Source of the DNA: Acholoe squamosa
Taxonomy: Eukaryota; Annelida; Polychaeta; Phyllodocida; Polynoidae
DNA length: 64,000 bases
NCBI GenBank assembly: GCA_949317995.1
Contig: OX439046.1
Coordinates: 40,522,002 to 40,586,001, forward strand
Reading direction: 5' to 3'
Made by a program: the position numbers and the translations under genes. The first letter of the stretch is position 1. The number at the start of each line of letters is the position of its first letter. Positions 47,400 through 59,348 of this stretch are shown in pieces. The notes under the pieces are model-generated. The model worked only from the letters and a program-made list of their open reading frames with translations. It was not told the origin of the DNA and ran no database searches.

Positions 47400-49060
47400 T
47401 GTTAATAGACTGCTGTGATTTTGCTGTGTTGATTTTTACATAGCTGAACCAGGGACGTAGAGAACGGGACCAGCAATGGAGAATTATGCCTAGAAAGCCT
47501 GTCTCGGCTATGACGGCCGTGGTACTTCCGCCGGAAGTAAAACTCTTCAGGAAGTACTGCTGAAGGTGTGAAAAATGTTATCCAGGGCTCTTCCCGCCCA
47601 TACACTGACTGAGACTGTGGATACCTCACTGGCTGAAAGATAAGGAATGTGACCCCACTTTGGAAGTTAATTCTGGGACGACCATTAACCCTGGAATGCT
47701 ATACATATTTATATAGCCCTGGTTCAATAGATTAAGAATAATATCATTTTTGCTACAACATCTCCTATGGTCAAATTCTGACGATGTGATAGCATATCAC
47801 TTGCAATCTTTGAGGTGGATCCCTCGAGTGGCTGAAAGATAAGGAATGTGACCCAATTTTGGAAGTTATTTTTGGGACGACCATTAACCACACATTCTAG
47901 TGTTATACAGCATTGGAAAGCCTCATCTCTATTGTTTATGAATAATTTTAGTTTTGTTCAAGTTTCAAGTTATTTCTTGCCCCCCGGGGAGGATAAAAGA
48001 AGGCCATGAGAGGATAATTTTAGTTTAGGTGAGATCAGTAGTTGTCTCGGAATTAACTTCCAAAGTTGGATTGTAAACTTTGCTTATCTTTCAGCCACTT
48101 ACCAGATTCGGTTGATATTGTTACCACTTTGTCAGATTTTTATCAAATGTAAACAGTAGCAAAACTGATGTGTTTCTTGCCTAACAGAGCTAGGGCTATC
48201 TAATAATATATAGAATTAGCTTGTGGTATTGATATTGCTTTTGTAATTCATTGCCAAAGTTGCCTTACAGGCTTGTGAAGTGCGATTCTGAGGGGTCTGC
48301 TAAGTGTGATATCACATCAGAAGCCCACACATGGATTTTCATCAAAGGTGAAACTTGAACAAAACTAAAAGTATTCATATAGTACAGAGCCAGGGCGTTC
48401 TAATGCTATATAGCACTAGTAGATAAGATAAGTAGTTGTCTCAGAATTAACTTACAAAGTTGTATCATTTTCCCTCTTCTTCAGCCACTCGCGGGATCCA
48501 TTGTAAGATCGGAAGTGATATCATTATAACAATGTGAGATTTTGATCATAGGATATACAATAGCAAACCTAACGTCAACCAGGGCCATAGAACAGTAGTA
48601 GGTGGAATCAATAGTTGTCCCAGAATTAACTTCCAAAGTTGGATCACTTTCCTTATCTCTCAGCCACTCACAGGATCCACCACTACGATCTCAAGTGATA
48701 TGGTTATAATATTGTCAGATTTTGATCAATAGCAATATTAACGTTATTCATGTTCTATAGAACCAGGGTTGTCTAACTATATATAGCTTTGGGTTGTGGC
48801 ACTGATATCTCTTTCACTATTCGTTGCAAATGTAGGATCACATGGATAATTGTGAAGAACCTGACAAACCAACTGAGAGTGATATCCTATCACAAGACAA
48901 CACCTGTATTTCTATCAAAAGGAAAACTTTAGTAAAACTAAAATTATTCATATACTACCGAGCCATGGCTTTCTATTTATGTATAATACTAGAACCCATT
49001 GTCAATCCTTATTCCAGAATTAACTTGTAAAGTTATCTCGGTAGCTCATGGGATCTGACT
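47400..49060. repeat. Modular inverted-repeat region
   Basis: A module containing GGCTGAAAGATAAGGAATGT and ACTTTGGAAGTTAATTCTGG occurs forward at 47631 and 47830. It occurs inverted at about 48050, 48437, 48617 and, decayed, 49009 (CCAGAATTAACTTCCAAAGT ... TTATCTNTCAGCCACT). Linkers such as GATATCAC/GTGATATCA and TAGCAAAACTA also recur. The arrangement is a large imperfect palindrome with its centre near 47.95 kb, as in foldback-type transposons. No protein is evident. Confidence 0.65.
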
Positions 49061-50161
49061 GTACAATATGTAACAGAGGTTAGCCAAATATCATAACAAC
49101 CTGGAGCAACCTTTAATATTTTTACGACTATTCAGTGCAAAAATCTTTGGAAAATTTAATCAGCCATGAAAGAATATGATTATGCGGTGATGCAAAAAAA
49201 AAGTGGAAGGTCTAAGGACAATTTTCATGTATCATGTGCAAAAGAATTCCCTGATTCATTGTGCCCTTCTGCAATTGTCAAAAATGCCTGAACATTATAT
49301 AATTTGATATAATCCTAATGGTCGTTATAGCAAATGAGAGCCAAATATCATAACAAATTGTCAAATAGGCTAACTGCCAAAGCCAAAGCTGAGTGGGAAC
49401 AGCACTGGATAACCATAGGAAGTAACCAGTGGTGTTTTCACACCTCCCATGGCTCTAACCTGATGAGGTCCACATCCACTTTAGCCGAAACAAGCAATTT
49501 TAGAATCCACGGCCTTTGCAACGGCCGTTTCTACTCCTACCTTTACCTCCTTGGTTTTAAGTGTAATGTACGTACTTACCTCCACATGTCGCTTCGCCTC
49601 GCACTAATGCACAGAATAGCAAACTTACCTGCAAAGAAAGAAAGTAAGAACAATTGTGTCATTCTATCACTTGGTATGCAATATACATGGGGGTCTATGG
49701 AGGCTTGTTTGATTGTAAAAGCAGTTCTTTGTTGACCTTGGACGTGTTTGTCATAGTGGTCAATGTGAAGTAAGCAGTCACACAGCAGTGTCCCTGGCTG
49801 ATCAATGTTAGCTTCTTCTGGAAGCGGCTGTTTATTCATTCCCGTGTGAAATCAAGTTGCAATTGGGTCTGAGCTTGCATGTTAAAGCCTGGTTTCATGA
49901 TGACTTTGGGTTGTTTCTCCGACCTATGTCGACCTATTTGGTGGGGTTATTGTGATTCTAATCAATGTGTCTGTGTTTAAGCACCGGTATGTGTTTCAGT
50001 GTAAAGAGTTTAAACTTTAGTAGATAAGTGACTCTACTTTGTACACACCATAGTACGGACAAGAATCTGGCATTAAATTTCATTAATTTCATATTATATA
50101 TCTTAAATGTGTATATCTTTGCATACAGGGGGCACATTGCGTACAAGACGTAGCATCAGCC
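49061..50161. other. No confident gene
   Basis: An open frame on the plus strand (49334-49735, 133 codons) has mixed composition but no recognised domain or splice sites. Confidence 0.3.
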
Positions 50162-50164
50162 TAG

Positions 50165-50780
50165 CAGTCCAGTATTGTGTATGGCCTCCTTCTTAATGAC
50201 ACTGTAAGAAAGGCTGCAGCCTCTATTTTTAAGCTTGCAAAAATTAGACATCTTCTAATGGAGAAAGCTAGCATATCAATGCACAAACAGTGTATACTCC
50301 CCATATTTGACTATTGTTGCTTTATCACTGACTGTGCTAATGTAGCAGATATTGCAAGCTTACAAATAATACAAAACCAGGGATTAAGAATCTGTCTTAA
50401 GGTGAAAAAGAGACATGAAACTATTGTAGGGCTGCATGCCAGATGTAAAGTACCAATGCTGGAGGCATGGAGAAAGGATCTGCTCACTTCATTAATGTAT
50501 AGGAAGGCTCAGATACAGAAAATAGTCTTAGAGAAATTGTATACTCATACAGACAGGAGGACAAGACAGAATGATAAGATAGTTTTCTTTGAAAGGCGGT
50601 ATAGACTTCAATCATTCAAAAAAAAGCCCACTTTATAGAGGTATAAAATTGTGGAATGAATTACCATGTGAGGCCCAGTATATATCAGTGAAGGAAAAAT
50701 TCAAAAAAAGAGATCAAAAAGCGAAATGGTACAGATATGAAAGGTATGAAGGAGAAATATATACAAGAGATGAGAACTAG
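50165..50780 (+). pseudogene. LINE reverse-transcriptase C-terminal region, 5'-truncated and frameshifted
   Basis: The frame from about 50177 to 50638 reads as the region after the polymerase core of non-LTR retrotransposon proteins: a KLAKIRHLL-type helix, the ILPIFDYCCFITDCANVADI segment (compare 'ILP-LDYC' in CR1/L2/Jockey-like elements), and LQIIQNQGLRICL. At an A8 run (50618-50625) the frame must change by one base. The continuation in the next frame is SPLYRGIKLWNELPCEAQYI, the conserved tail, ending at 50780. A stop at 50162 and no polymerase or endonuclease upstream show 5' truncation, as is usual for LINE copies. This once served reverse transcription of its own RNA in the nucleus; the present copy is dead. 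Exact clade cannot be set by eye. Identification of the family rests on known sequence patterns, not on a search. Confidence 0.75.
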
Positions 50781-51260
50781 AAGGCAGTAAACTCACTTAC
50801 GATTAAAGACCTAATGAGTCTTTGCTCTTCAAAGCTGAATATTGTAATGTTACTAATTCATGCCCCACACAAAACTGTGATTATTAGTCCAAAGAGATGA
50901 AGAGTGATCCATCAGTACCTCATACATTACCATTTAAAGCGAAACCAGTGTTAACCTGTTCATTATCATCAAATGTAAATAATTTTATCCCTGTTCATAT
51001 TGTTTATAGAAATGTTCTTAAAGTGGCAGGCAGGTAAATTGAAATGACTATATATGTGATTAGAATTATATTGTACTAGAGATTTCTTGAAATCATACAA
51101 AAACACAAGCTTTGTAAACCCATAAAAACACTATTGGATATGCTATATAGTAATTTACTGGAATTACCAACATGATGCCAATATGCTTTTTGTGGAACTG
51201 TTTTTATATCTATTCCAGGAAACAAATGTATCGCCATGTGCAGTTACAATAAATGCCTAT
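50781..51260 (+). other. Probable LINE 3' UTR
   Basis: AT-rich non-coding sequence after the reverse-transcriptase tail, with AATAAA at 51248-51253 and an A8 run at about 51273. It fits a LINE 3' untranslated region, but its end is not certain. Confidence 0.4.
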
Positions 51261-51480
51261 TTTATAGGACATAAAAAAAAGTGTGGTTGCACCTTAAGGT
51301 TGGTTGCTACTTGTTGAAAATAAACTTACTGCACAGGTCTCTACGCATATAGGGTATATAGAATATTACTTTTGGTAGGTATGTACCTAATTAAGTTATG
51401 AATAACAACAAAAAGATATTGGGTCTTTTTGAGTACTTTATGACAATTTGAAATTTTGGCATATTAACATGTAGATCTAT

Positions 51481-52038
51481 TTAAGGTGGCTGGCGGGGAT
51501 AGAGTAAAAGTAATTAAATCTTCGCCATATTCTCAAAAAAGTCTAAAAATGATTTGTACTTTTCATAAGTGCAAAAATGATGGGGGGTCGTATGCATTTT
51601 TTTGAGATACAGAAGATTCAACCCTATGTAGGATCATATAGTAATTTGTCACATAAATCCTTCGATTCATAACCAAAAGTAATGAAATTTTGTTATAACT
51701 TCTTCAGCACTTAGATATTAAGCATATCTTTACAATAGATGCAATATTGACATATGATCCCAGGCATATTTCTAATATTTTTGATGATTGAAATAATAAA
51801 TATAAGGATATGGTTAGAATAGTGACATCTAGGTTATAGATTCTTTTCTAGGTGGTCACACACAACAGCCCCCATGGCTCATGTGTAATGTCTCTGCCTT
51901 ACTCAAAGAAGGTCCTGGGTTCAAATCCATGTTAAGCATCCCTGTATTTTGCACATTTCGTCTTTCCATAAAGTCAATGTACAACAGAGACCCCTGGTGT
52001 CCAAATGATGAACTAACAATACCCGCCAGCCACCTTAA
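51481..52038. mobile_element. 550-bp TTAA-flanked element with GGTGGCTGGCGGG ends
   Basis: TTAA lies at 51481-51484 and 52035-52038. The enclosed element begins GGTGGCTGGCGGG and ends with its exact complement, a 13-bp inverted repeat. A TTAA duplication indicates piggyBac-type insertion. The interior is AT-rich and non-coding; an open frame at its right end is incidental. Confidence 0.85.
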
Positions 52039-52340
52039 GCTTTTATGGCTTTCTTTTATAGCTTATATAGGCGCTTACCTAGTTTTAGTTTTCAAAACTT
52101 TGTACTATGTAGTCTATTTGTATACCATTGGATAGCTCTCAAGAAAAAAAGTGGATTTGCTTTTTTAATGGAGTCTCTATTTTAATATAAAGGGACATTA
52201 TGACTGTCCAAAGGTCACAAAATGACCCCAATATTCTGCCACAATAGCCCATACTTAAGAGTTTAATCAGGATTCAAATTTTGTGATCATGGTAGTTGTG
52301 GTCAGGATTGCCTAGAACACTTAAATTACTGTTTCTCTGC

Positions 52341-52620
52341 AGGTATTGACACTAGGAACTTGAAATAAAAAATAGAGGAAAGGTCATTAATGGGTGATTC
52401 CTATGACCTACTGCCTGACCTTGATCAAGGTTAAGGTCATTTTAAGGTCAAAGGTCAAATTTATTGAGTAATTAAGTTAACACTTGGTGAGATTCAGCAG
52501 ATATTGACACTAGGAGCTTAAATAATAAGTAGAGGAAAGGTCATTAATGGATGGGTCCATGACCTACGACCTTACCTTGTCAAGGTCAAGGTCATTTTAA
52601 GGTAAAAGAATCAATCATTG
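52341..52620. repeat. 158-bp imperfect tandem repeat rich in AGGTCA
   Basis: ATTGACACTAGGA occurs at 52345 and 52503, each followed by AGAGGAAAGGTCATTAATGG and clusters of TGACCT/AGGTCA. At 52445-52457 AGGTCA-A-AGGTCA forms a perfect DR1 site, the HNF4/RXR-type nuclear-receptor element. Similar words are frequent in invertebrate repeats, so binding is speculative. Confidence 0.75.
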
Positions 52621-52702
52621 ATTTGAGTAAATGAGTAACCATTTCTTGGGAGAGGTCGTGAGCCAGGACCAGACTTAGGAAATGTTCACCTTACTAGAAT
52701 GC

Positions 52703-52775
52703 AGCTCATGGAGTCCTCCACCTGGGCCCTTCCCCCCCCCCTCATGGAGTCCTCCACCTGGGCCCTTCCCCCCCA
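52703..52775. repeat. Short tandem duplication with C runs
   Basis: CTCATGGAGTCCTCCACCTG, GGCCCTTCC and a C run occur twice in succession. Confidence 0.85.
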
Positions 52776-52790
52776 CCCTCTCAGTCTCAC

Positions 52791-54549
52791 TGATGTTTAA
52801 ACTTCAAAGAAAAACCCTCAGTCAGTCAGAGAGAAGTCCTGGTAGTCAGTCCTCCAGTAGGTGCCACCTCCAGGTGGTCCCTGCAGTGGTGGGCCTATTC
52901 CCGCTTAACGGATTCCTTAGTGGGCCGACCCCTGCTGAAGCTGATACCTTGCAAGATAAAAGGACTGATAACAGCTAGCTGATAGGTACCAGGTGTTACG
53001 TAATGCACCCTGAAAAGTCAGCACTGAATGAAAGGAATTTTCTCATTGGTCAATATCATATCCTGCTAGGTTCCTATAGGTGTGGTGTAGTGGTGGTAGG
53101 TGTGAGAGCTAATCTCTCACTCCCCCTCACAGAATTTATAGGTCATGATTTTGTTGTTGCTTAGAAAACATAGTTTTGCCTAATGGATAGAGAAAAACCA
53201 GACATTTTCTAGACCTCATTTAACCAGGGAATATGTGAGTACCATTTTTAACTATGTGAGATGTGTACTTCATACCATAAAATGCTTCAGAAGTTAAGCT
53301 TTCACTTCACCTGAGAGAAACATGATATTTTTTTCCTCAACTTATTACACAATTACATGCATATTAAATCCCTATTCAATGCCGTTAAAATGATACCCTA
53401 ATTGTCCAAATCCACCATTAAACAGTCTCAGAATCTTTAAATAAAGATATGTCAGCTTGAAGTCTCCTATTTTAGCTGCATCACACTTTGGGCCTCTGCA
53501 CACGGCAGACTTTCAATACTGCTTTCAGGCAAAGGTGTTATAAGATTATGCCATACTGTCCCTATTCTTTCCAAAGACATTACACCAGAATGCCATGCTA
53601 TATGGCTAAAAATATAGATCTTTGCAATTTTCTTGCATAAATAGGCTTTCTGTGTGCGAGGTTCGTACTTCTGTGATTAATAGTTAATAACAATTCAAGA
53701 AGGTTTTCATATTATTTTTCTATTTTAGAGAAAAAAATCTGAAATACTGTTTACTTCGATTAAAGAGTAGCGACCATTCTTAATGGTTCCCTGACAGACG
53801 TTGTAGGCTGAGGTAATGATGCTACCCTGCCCAGAGGAGATTGTGGACCCCCCCCCCACCTTCCTGTATTGTATTCCTACCTGAGTAGGGAACCCCCATA
53901 ATGCCAGAGAGCGGAATTGATTTTATCTATGGCCTGAACTGTCTGAGCGGAAATGCTTCAAGTTGGTGGGACACACTTTCCCCAGAAAAATGATATATGT
54001 TTTTCGTGTCAATTTCCCACTTTGATAACTCACTCCAAAAATTATCAAGGGTTGTTGTTGTAATTCCTTTTATTCATACTGAGCTTTAGAATACCCCGTG
54101 CGGTGTCTTGCCTCTGGCACAGTATTGGCAGTGGTAGTCAGAAGAGGTTTCACCAATCATCAGTATCAATAATAATGTAGGCCCCCTAGAACAAATACAA
54201 TATAATTAATCTGATTGAAGAGAAATTGTTAGTAAAAACTTACTACAGAATTTAGTAGGCCTACTCATCTAGGTAGTTTCAGGTAAATCAAACTACATAA
54301 GTAGTATATAGCAAGGACAGGTCTTTGTGTCCTTAGTGGCTAAGTTGGATTGGTGTTCAGCCACAAATCTATGTTTAGGCTGATGTTTAGAGATATATAG
54401 AGACCACTTATTGTTTAGGAAGGGAAAACCACAGTGTAGACTGGTGCACACTGAATAACACAGACTGAAAATCATTCCAAGTGACCTAATGAAATTTACA
54501 AATAAAATATCTTCTGTGGCATATAAGGTGTTAATGTGCAGTGTGTGGC
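52791..54549. other. No gene seen in 1.76 kb
   Basis: Mostly AT-rich, with no exon bounded by good splice sites and no repeat boundary noted. Confidence 0.3.
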
Positions 54550-54945
54550 AGACAATGTAAACTTACAATGAGAGCCCCCTCCCCAACAGTAGAATGTTAG
54601 CTCACAACGATAGGCCCCAACATTAGACTGTCAGCTCATAATGGTGGGCCCCCAACATTAGACAGTCAGCTCACAATGATAGGCCTCCAACAACATTTGA
54701 ATTACAGCTCACAATGATGGGCCCTGGACATTAGACTGTCAGCTCACAATGATAGGCCCCCGACATTAGACTGTCAGCTCACAATGATGGGCCCTGGACA
54801 TTAGACTGTGAGCTTACAATGATAGGCCCCCGACATTAGACTGCCAGCTCATAATGATGGGCCCCTGATATTAGATTGTCAGCTCACGTTGATAGGCCCC
54901 CCAACAGTTGAATGTCAGCTCACAATGATAGGCCCCCAATAGTTC
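54550..54945. repeat. 35-bp minisatellite, diverged
   Basis: About ten units of TCAGCTCACAATGATGGGCC plus CTGGACATTAGACTG, with many substitutions and small indels. Older than most arrays in this window. Confidence 0.9.
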
Positions 54946-54958
54946 CACAACTATACTG

Positions 54959-55034
54959 GTGCTATTCATGGCAAGAAATACATTACACAATTTCACAGAG
55001 GAATGTGTCGATGTCCGCACATATATGCACCCCA
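54959..55034 (+). repeat. Fragment of the GTGA-headed SINE
   Basis: Body segment only: TTCATGGCAAGAAATACATT, ACACAATTTCACAGAGGAAT and a TGTGCACC-like end. It lacks the GTGA head and the AGGGAAGCCC end. Confidence 0.75.
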
Positions 55035-55490
55035 CGTTAGTTCACAGTAAGATGTCTACAACAACAATGTCAGCTCAATACAGGGACTGTTAGCTTAGAC
55101 AATGTCAGCAAACAATGTCTCTGCAAGTCATTGATTCTACCACAAATACCAAAACGACGCGGACGAGTTGAGCGATCTCATTTGAAATCTTGCTGTCGAC
55201 GGTTCCCTGAATGACTAGTGTTTGTCATTCACAGGCAGTCCGACAGCAACCAGCGAAAGTGGCCAGCGAGTTGCAACCATTTGGCCGTTGTTGGCGCCAC
55301 ATGCGGACCGGAAGTTTTGGTGTTGAAAACAGTAAAAGTTGCATGCTGAGAAAGACGTTATAACCAAATACATAGAGGAAGACACTGTGCATAATCCCCG
55401 AGGCAAGTGGCCGAGGCTTATGTGTCAGCTAACGTCCTATTACAGTGTGCTTTAATACTTCCAGTTTATGTTTTTCAAACAGGTAAGGTT
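55035..55490. other. No confident gene
   Basis: A slightly GC-rich patch at 55195-55330 carries short minus-strand frames. No gene called. Confidence 0.3.
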
Positions 55491-55491
55491 A

Positions 55492-55687
55492 GCATCATGA
55501 GAGTGAGTGAGTGAGTAATAGATGTTTAACGCCATTTCGACAGATGCTCATGGCGAGAACTACATTACACAATTTCACAGAGGAATGTGTCAGTGCCCAT
55601 GCATATGTGCACCACACACATCCGAGGGAATAGGAAAGAGAAGAAATAGACCCTTTTAAGTGGGCTAGGGAAACCCGAGCATCGTGG
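55492..55687 (+). mobile_element. GTGA-headed SINE-like retroposon
   Basis: Element about 55501-55678 with the standard head, body and end, although the body has a short deletion (CGACAGATGCTCATGG). GCATCATGA before and GCATCGTGG after look like a slightly decayed target duplication. Confidence 0.8.
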
Positions 55688-55689
55688 GA

Positions 55690-56091
55690 AGGGCGTGTGC
55701 TTACTTCCAGGTCTGCGCTCAGTGGCAGCACTGCCATGAGTACCGGTACCCTGTGTCTCACAAGGTTGTGAGCTAACCCCGAGTGTCGACACAGGGTATG
55801 AAGTAAGCGGTCCCATGGGCATGGCTAGATATTTGCCAAAATGTTGCCACTGATTCTGAACACTGGAATTCAAGAGATTGGCTTTGACTCTTGAGAGGTA
55901 CATATTTGTCAGCGCCAGGTTGATGATAGTTGGTTGGAAGTGCACGCTGGAGAGAAATAAAAAATTCCAACACTGATGTGTGGAATGATGCTATGCTGCC
56001 ACTGCAGGAGCTTTCCCCGGCTTACCCAGACTTTGTACGGCTGCCTATTAAGGAATTTAATACAATGTGTTAGAAACAGCTTTCTCCTCAC
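55690..56091. other. No gene seen
   Basis: Overlapping minus-strand frames without recognised domains. Confidence 0.3.
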
Positions 56092-56296
56092 TTAGGGAGT
56101 TGTCATTATTTATCAACAGGGGGATGGTTTGAGGAGGGGCGTAAAAAAATTTCAGACCCCTCTCGAGGGGGGTTTTAAAAAAATTTACCCTCTTTTTAGT
56201 AAAAAAAACCTGCATGCTACTACAGAGGGGCATGAAAATCTCCGCGCCTCTGGCGCAGGGGACGACGCAAAAGATTTTTACAACTGTCGAGGGGGT
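56092..56296. mobile_element. GGGAG-type MITE, right end missing
   Basis: TTA at 56092-56094 then GGGAGTTGTCATTATTTATC; the interior aligns with 35532-35780 up to 'TGTCGAGGGGG'. There the sequence passes directly into a G-rich minisatellite and no right end is found. Confidence 0.7.
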
Positions 56297-56998
56297 TGTC
56301 AGGTTCACACGCGGGGTCGGCGGGTTGACACATGGGTTTAGCAGAAGGTGCAGGGGTTACACAGAGGGTCGGCAGAAGAAGCGCGGGTTGGTGGAGGGGG
56401 AGGAGTCTATCCTGGGGTTGGCGGAGGGTGCGGGATTCACACGCAGGGTTGGTGGAAGGTGCGGGATTCACACACAGGGTTGGCAGAAGGGTGTGGGAAT
56501 CACACGCAGGGTTGGTGGAGGGTGCAGGATTCACGCACAGGGTTGTCAGAGGGGGCAGGGTTCACATGCAGGGTTAGTGGAGGGGGCAGGTTTCACATGC
56601 GGGGTTAGCGGAGAGGGCAGCTGCAGCTTGCACACAGGGTTAGTGCATGGGGCGGGGGTCAGGGTTGGTGGAAGGGACAGGGGTCACATGCGGAGTTGGC
56701 AGAGGGGGCAGGAGTCAAAGCTGTGGTTGGTGGAAGGGGCTGGGGTCAGATGTGGGGTTGGTGGAGGGGGCTGGAGTCAAACCCGGGGTTGGCAGAGGGT
56801 GCAGTTCAATCTCACATGCAGGGTCAGTGGAAGGGGTGGCGGGTCACAATTTGCAGGATCGGGAGAGGAGCCTGCGTTCACATGCGGGGTCGGCAGAGGG
56901 GGCCTGAGTGAAACCAGGGGTTGACAGAAGGTGCAAGGGTCACATGCAGGGTTGGCAGAGGGTCCAAGGGTCAAACGCAGGGTTAGCATAGGGTGCTA
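56297..56998. repeat. 31-bp G-rich minisatellite, about 20 diverged units
   Basis: Units of TTCACACGCAGGGTTGGTGG plus AGGGTGCGGGA with heavy variation. The plus strand lacks stops, producing a Gly/Arg/Val-rich frame of 236 residues at 56214-56924 and others; all are array artefacts. Confidence 0.9.
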
Positions 56999-57459
56999 GG
57001 GTCACAGGCTTTAAAATTCTTTTGCTCTCACCCACTCAACAGATGAAGAAAAAATGTTGCCCTTCCTTCTCTAACTACCCTTTCTGTTTGATGCAAAATA
57101 TCGTCACTTTATTTGTTCCACAATCCCAGTGCTGAAGGCGCTGGTAGAGACTAAAAGAGGGACCGAGATTGACATTGGCCCATGAGGTGGCTATCTCGGA
57201 CGCGACACAAGGTGCCAGCAGCTTCCTCTAAGAGCTATGCTGAGAGATTAGGCCCAATCAATCTAACTTGGGATCTGAAAGACATGATATGGAGTTTACT
57301 TTATACCTGCTCCAAATGCGGCTTTGTGATAAGAAATAGATCGGGCAATCTTCAAACAGTAGTCATCTTGCTGTTCCGTTAAAATAGCAAACAGCGCGTT
57401 CTGAAATAATAGCCACTGTCGTCGTCGTCTGCATCCCTCCAACGGTGTTACATGGACAG
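56999..57459. other. No gene seen
   Basis: Nothing recognised. Confidence 0.3.
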
Positions 57460-57525
57460 TACAGTGTGATGACAGTGGAAGTACAGTGTGATGACAGTGG
57501 AAGTACAGTGTGATGACAGTGGAAG
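57460..57525. repeat. 22-bp tandem repeat, 3 units
   Basis: Three identical units of TACAGTGTGATGACAGTGG plus AAG. Confidence 0.95.
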
Positions 57526-58784
57526 TGACTTCCATTTGGTGAAAGAAGGTTTCCTATACAGCACATAATTCACCAGAAGCAGAGCTACAGAAAAGATATA
57601 CAAGATAGAAGTGTGACAGTGTAGTTGCTGGTGCAGTTACAAACCTATACTTCCATTATGGCGATATCTATCAGTATATGTATGTAGGTATACAATGCTC
57701 GATATAGGAATATTTAATCGTTAGCATGTCAGTGAAACATGGGCAAAGGCACCCCCTCCCCTCCCAGATTGTGGTCACTATGGCTGAGATCATATTCGTC
57801 TAAAATCAGTATCCATATATGTTGGCACTAGCTGTAAGCATATGAAAGAGGGGATATCTTATATAGACAGGACTGTATCAGTTATGTAATTAAATTTATT
57901 TTCCGCACCCAAGTGCACCACATGAAGGCCAGAGTGAATATTGCCAATGAAATGTTGGCCAGCCGACACTTTATATTGGTTCATCTAAACCATAGGGTGT
58001 AGGGACCTCGTGTGGGTGTATGATATCTGCAGAAATCTCGCGATGTGGATGCCTATATGCCAAATGTACCAAGGAAAGTCTATTCCGCTGTACATAATAC
58101 AAGGCAGCAGATGCTCCTGTGCGGTATGAGCAGCTCGCATGACCTGAGCTACTCAGCATTAAGTCAAGGGGAACCTGCAGTACCCAGTTCTGCCGTCCTT
58201 AATATCCCCACAGCTAGACATGACCTGTACACTGCACTACTTAGGTTATCTATATGCACACACATGAAGTACCCACGCACAGACCCATGCCTGTTAATGT
58301 GTTATATCCTCTACCTTACTTAAACATAGATCTGGTATGTTTTATTGAGACCAGTATGCAGGCTCATCTACCTGATGCGTCATGGCCCAGCCTTTGCCAT
58401 CTGAATAGGGAACAGTGGTAGTCAATAGAAGGCCTATATCCATACTGTTTATATAAAACAAAAGTGTTGCTGACAGGCCGAACATTCTAATCGATTGGAA
58501 TCTGTCTGGGGACTAGTTCTCCCTTCTCCCACTAGGTGGCCTGGGGTATATGGCCATTGCCTGCTACCTAGTGTCGGTAGGCTATATCCTCTCTAAGCAT
58601 GCTAAGGGGTTTAAGTGGATTGTCGCCAGTTAATATTGTTTCATATCTTCATGTCGCAGCAATGCTTCCTTTTGTTATTGACATTTTTGGTGCTGGGGTA
58701 GATGTGCTATTCACGCAACCATATCAAAGATATCAACTGTCTGAAATGTTCCTATTCTAAAGTGCGTAGCTATCTATGATTAAT
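57526..58784. other. No gene seen
   Basis: About 1.25 kb with an unsupported 92-codon frame at 58045-58323. Confidence 0.3.
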
Positions 58785-59348
58785 GTAGGGACCCCAGAAT
58801 TTTTTTTATCAATACACTCTTTAGAGTCTAATTTCACTTCTTGTAGGGTTTCTCTCCTTTTTCTTTTTTTTTTCTTTTAGAAAATTCCAAAAATCCTTGT
58901 TAGATGTATATGACCTATACAATCAAGCAGCCAAACGACCTATTTACCTTGACCTTTGACCTAGGTACTGCTCTGAGAGGTCACTGGGCTATGCTTTCAA
59001 CTGAGAGAACCCTTTGGGAGCATGTAAGAGCATCACCAGATTATTTTAATTTTTTTTACAGTGCATATTGAGGTGAAGTCTAACCTAAATCTAAATTAGC
59101 ATCTTACAGCAGTAATGACTTCATGGTATGAGCATAAACTGAAAATGCTATGTCCTAAACAATAGCAGAATCAAATGGAGGTAAATGTCAACCTGTAAAC
59201 ATATGTTAAATAGCACTCCCTCAAAGAAGAGGTTTTGCAGCAGTGTACAGCATGCTGGTGTATGGTAGGTCTGTCTAGGTACCCTTCACAGCTGCATTGC
59301 ACCTCTCATGCATTGGCGATCGTAGCGAATTCTGGGGTCTCTACCAAT
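58785..59348. mobile_element. Possible DNA transposon remnant
   Basis: GTAGGGACCCCAGAATT at about 58785 and, inverted, AATTCTGGGGTCTCTAC ending at about 59348 form an imperfect 17-bp inverted repeat. No clear target duplication. A DR1-like site TGACCT-T-TGACCT lies inside at 58950-58962. Confidence 0.4.

Noticed and set aside
49334-49735. 133-codon plus-strand frame
   Set aside because: Mixed composition, no domain, no splice evidence, and not continuous with the LINE fragment at 50.2 kb.
56214-56924. Gly/Arg-rich 236-residue frame
   Set aside because: Covers a MITE fragment and the 31-bp G-rich array.
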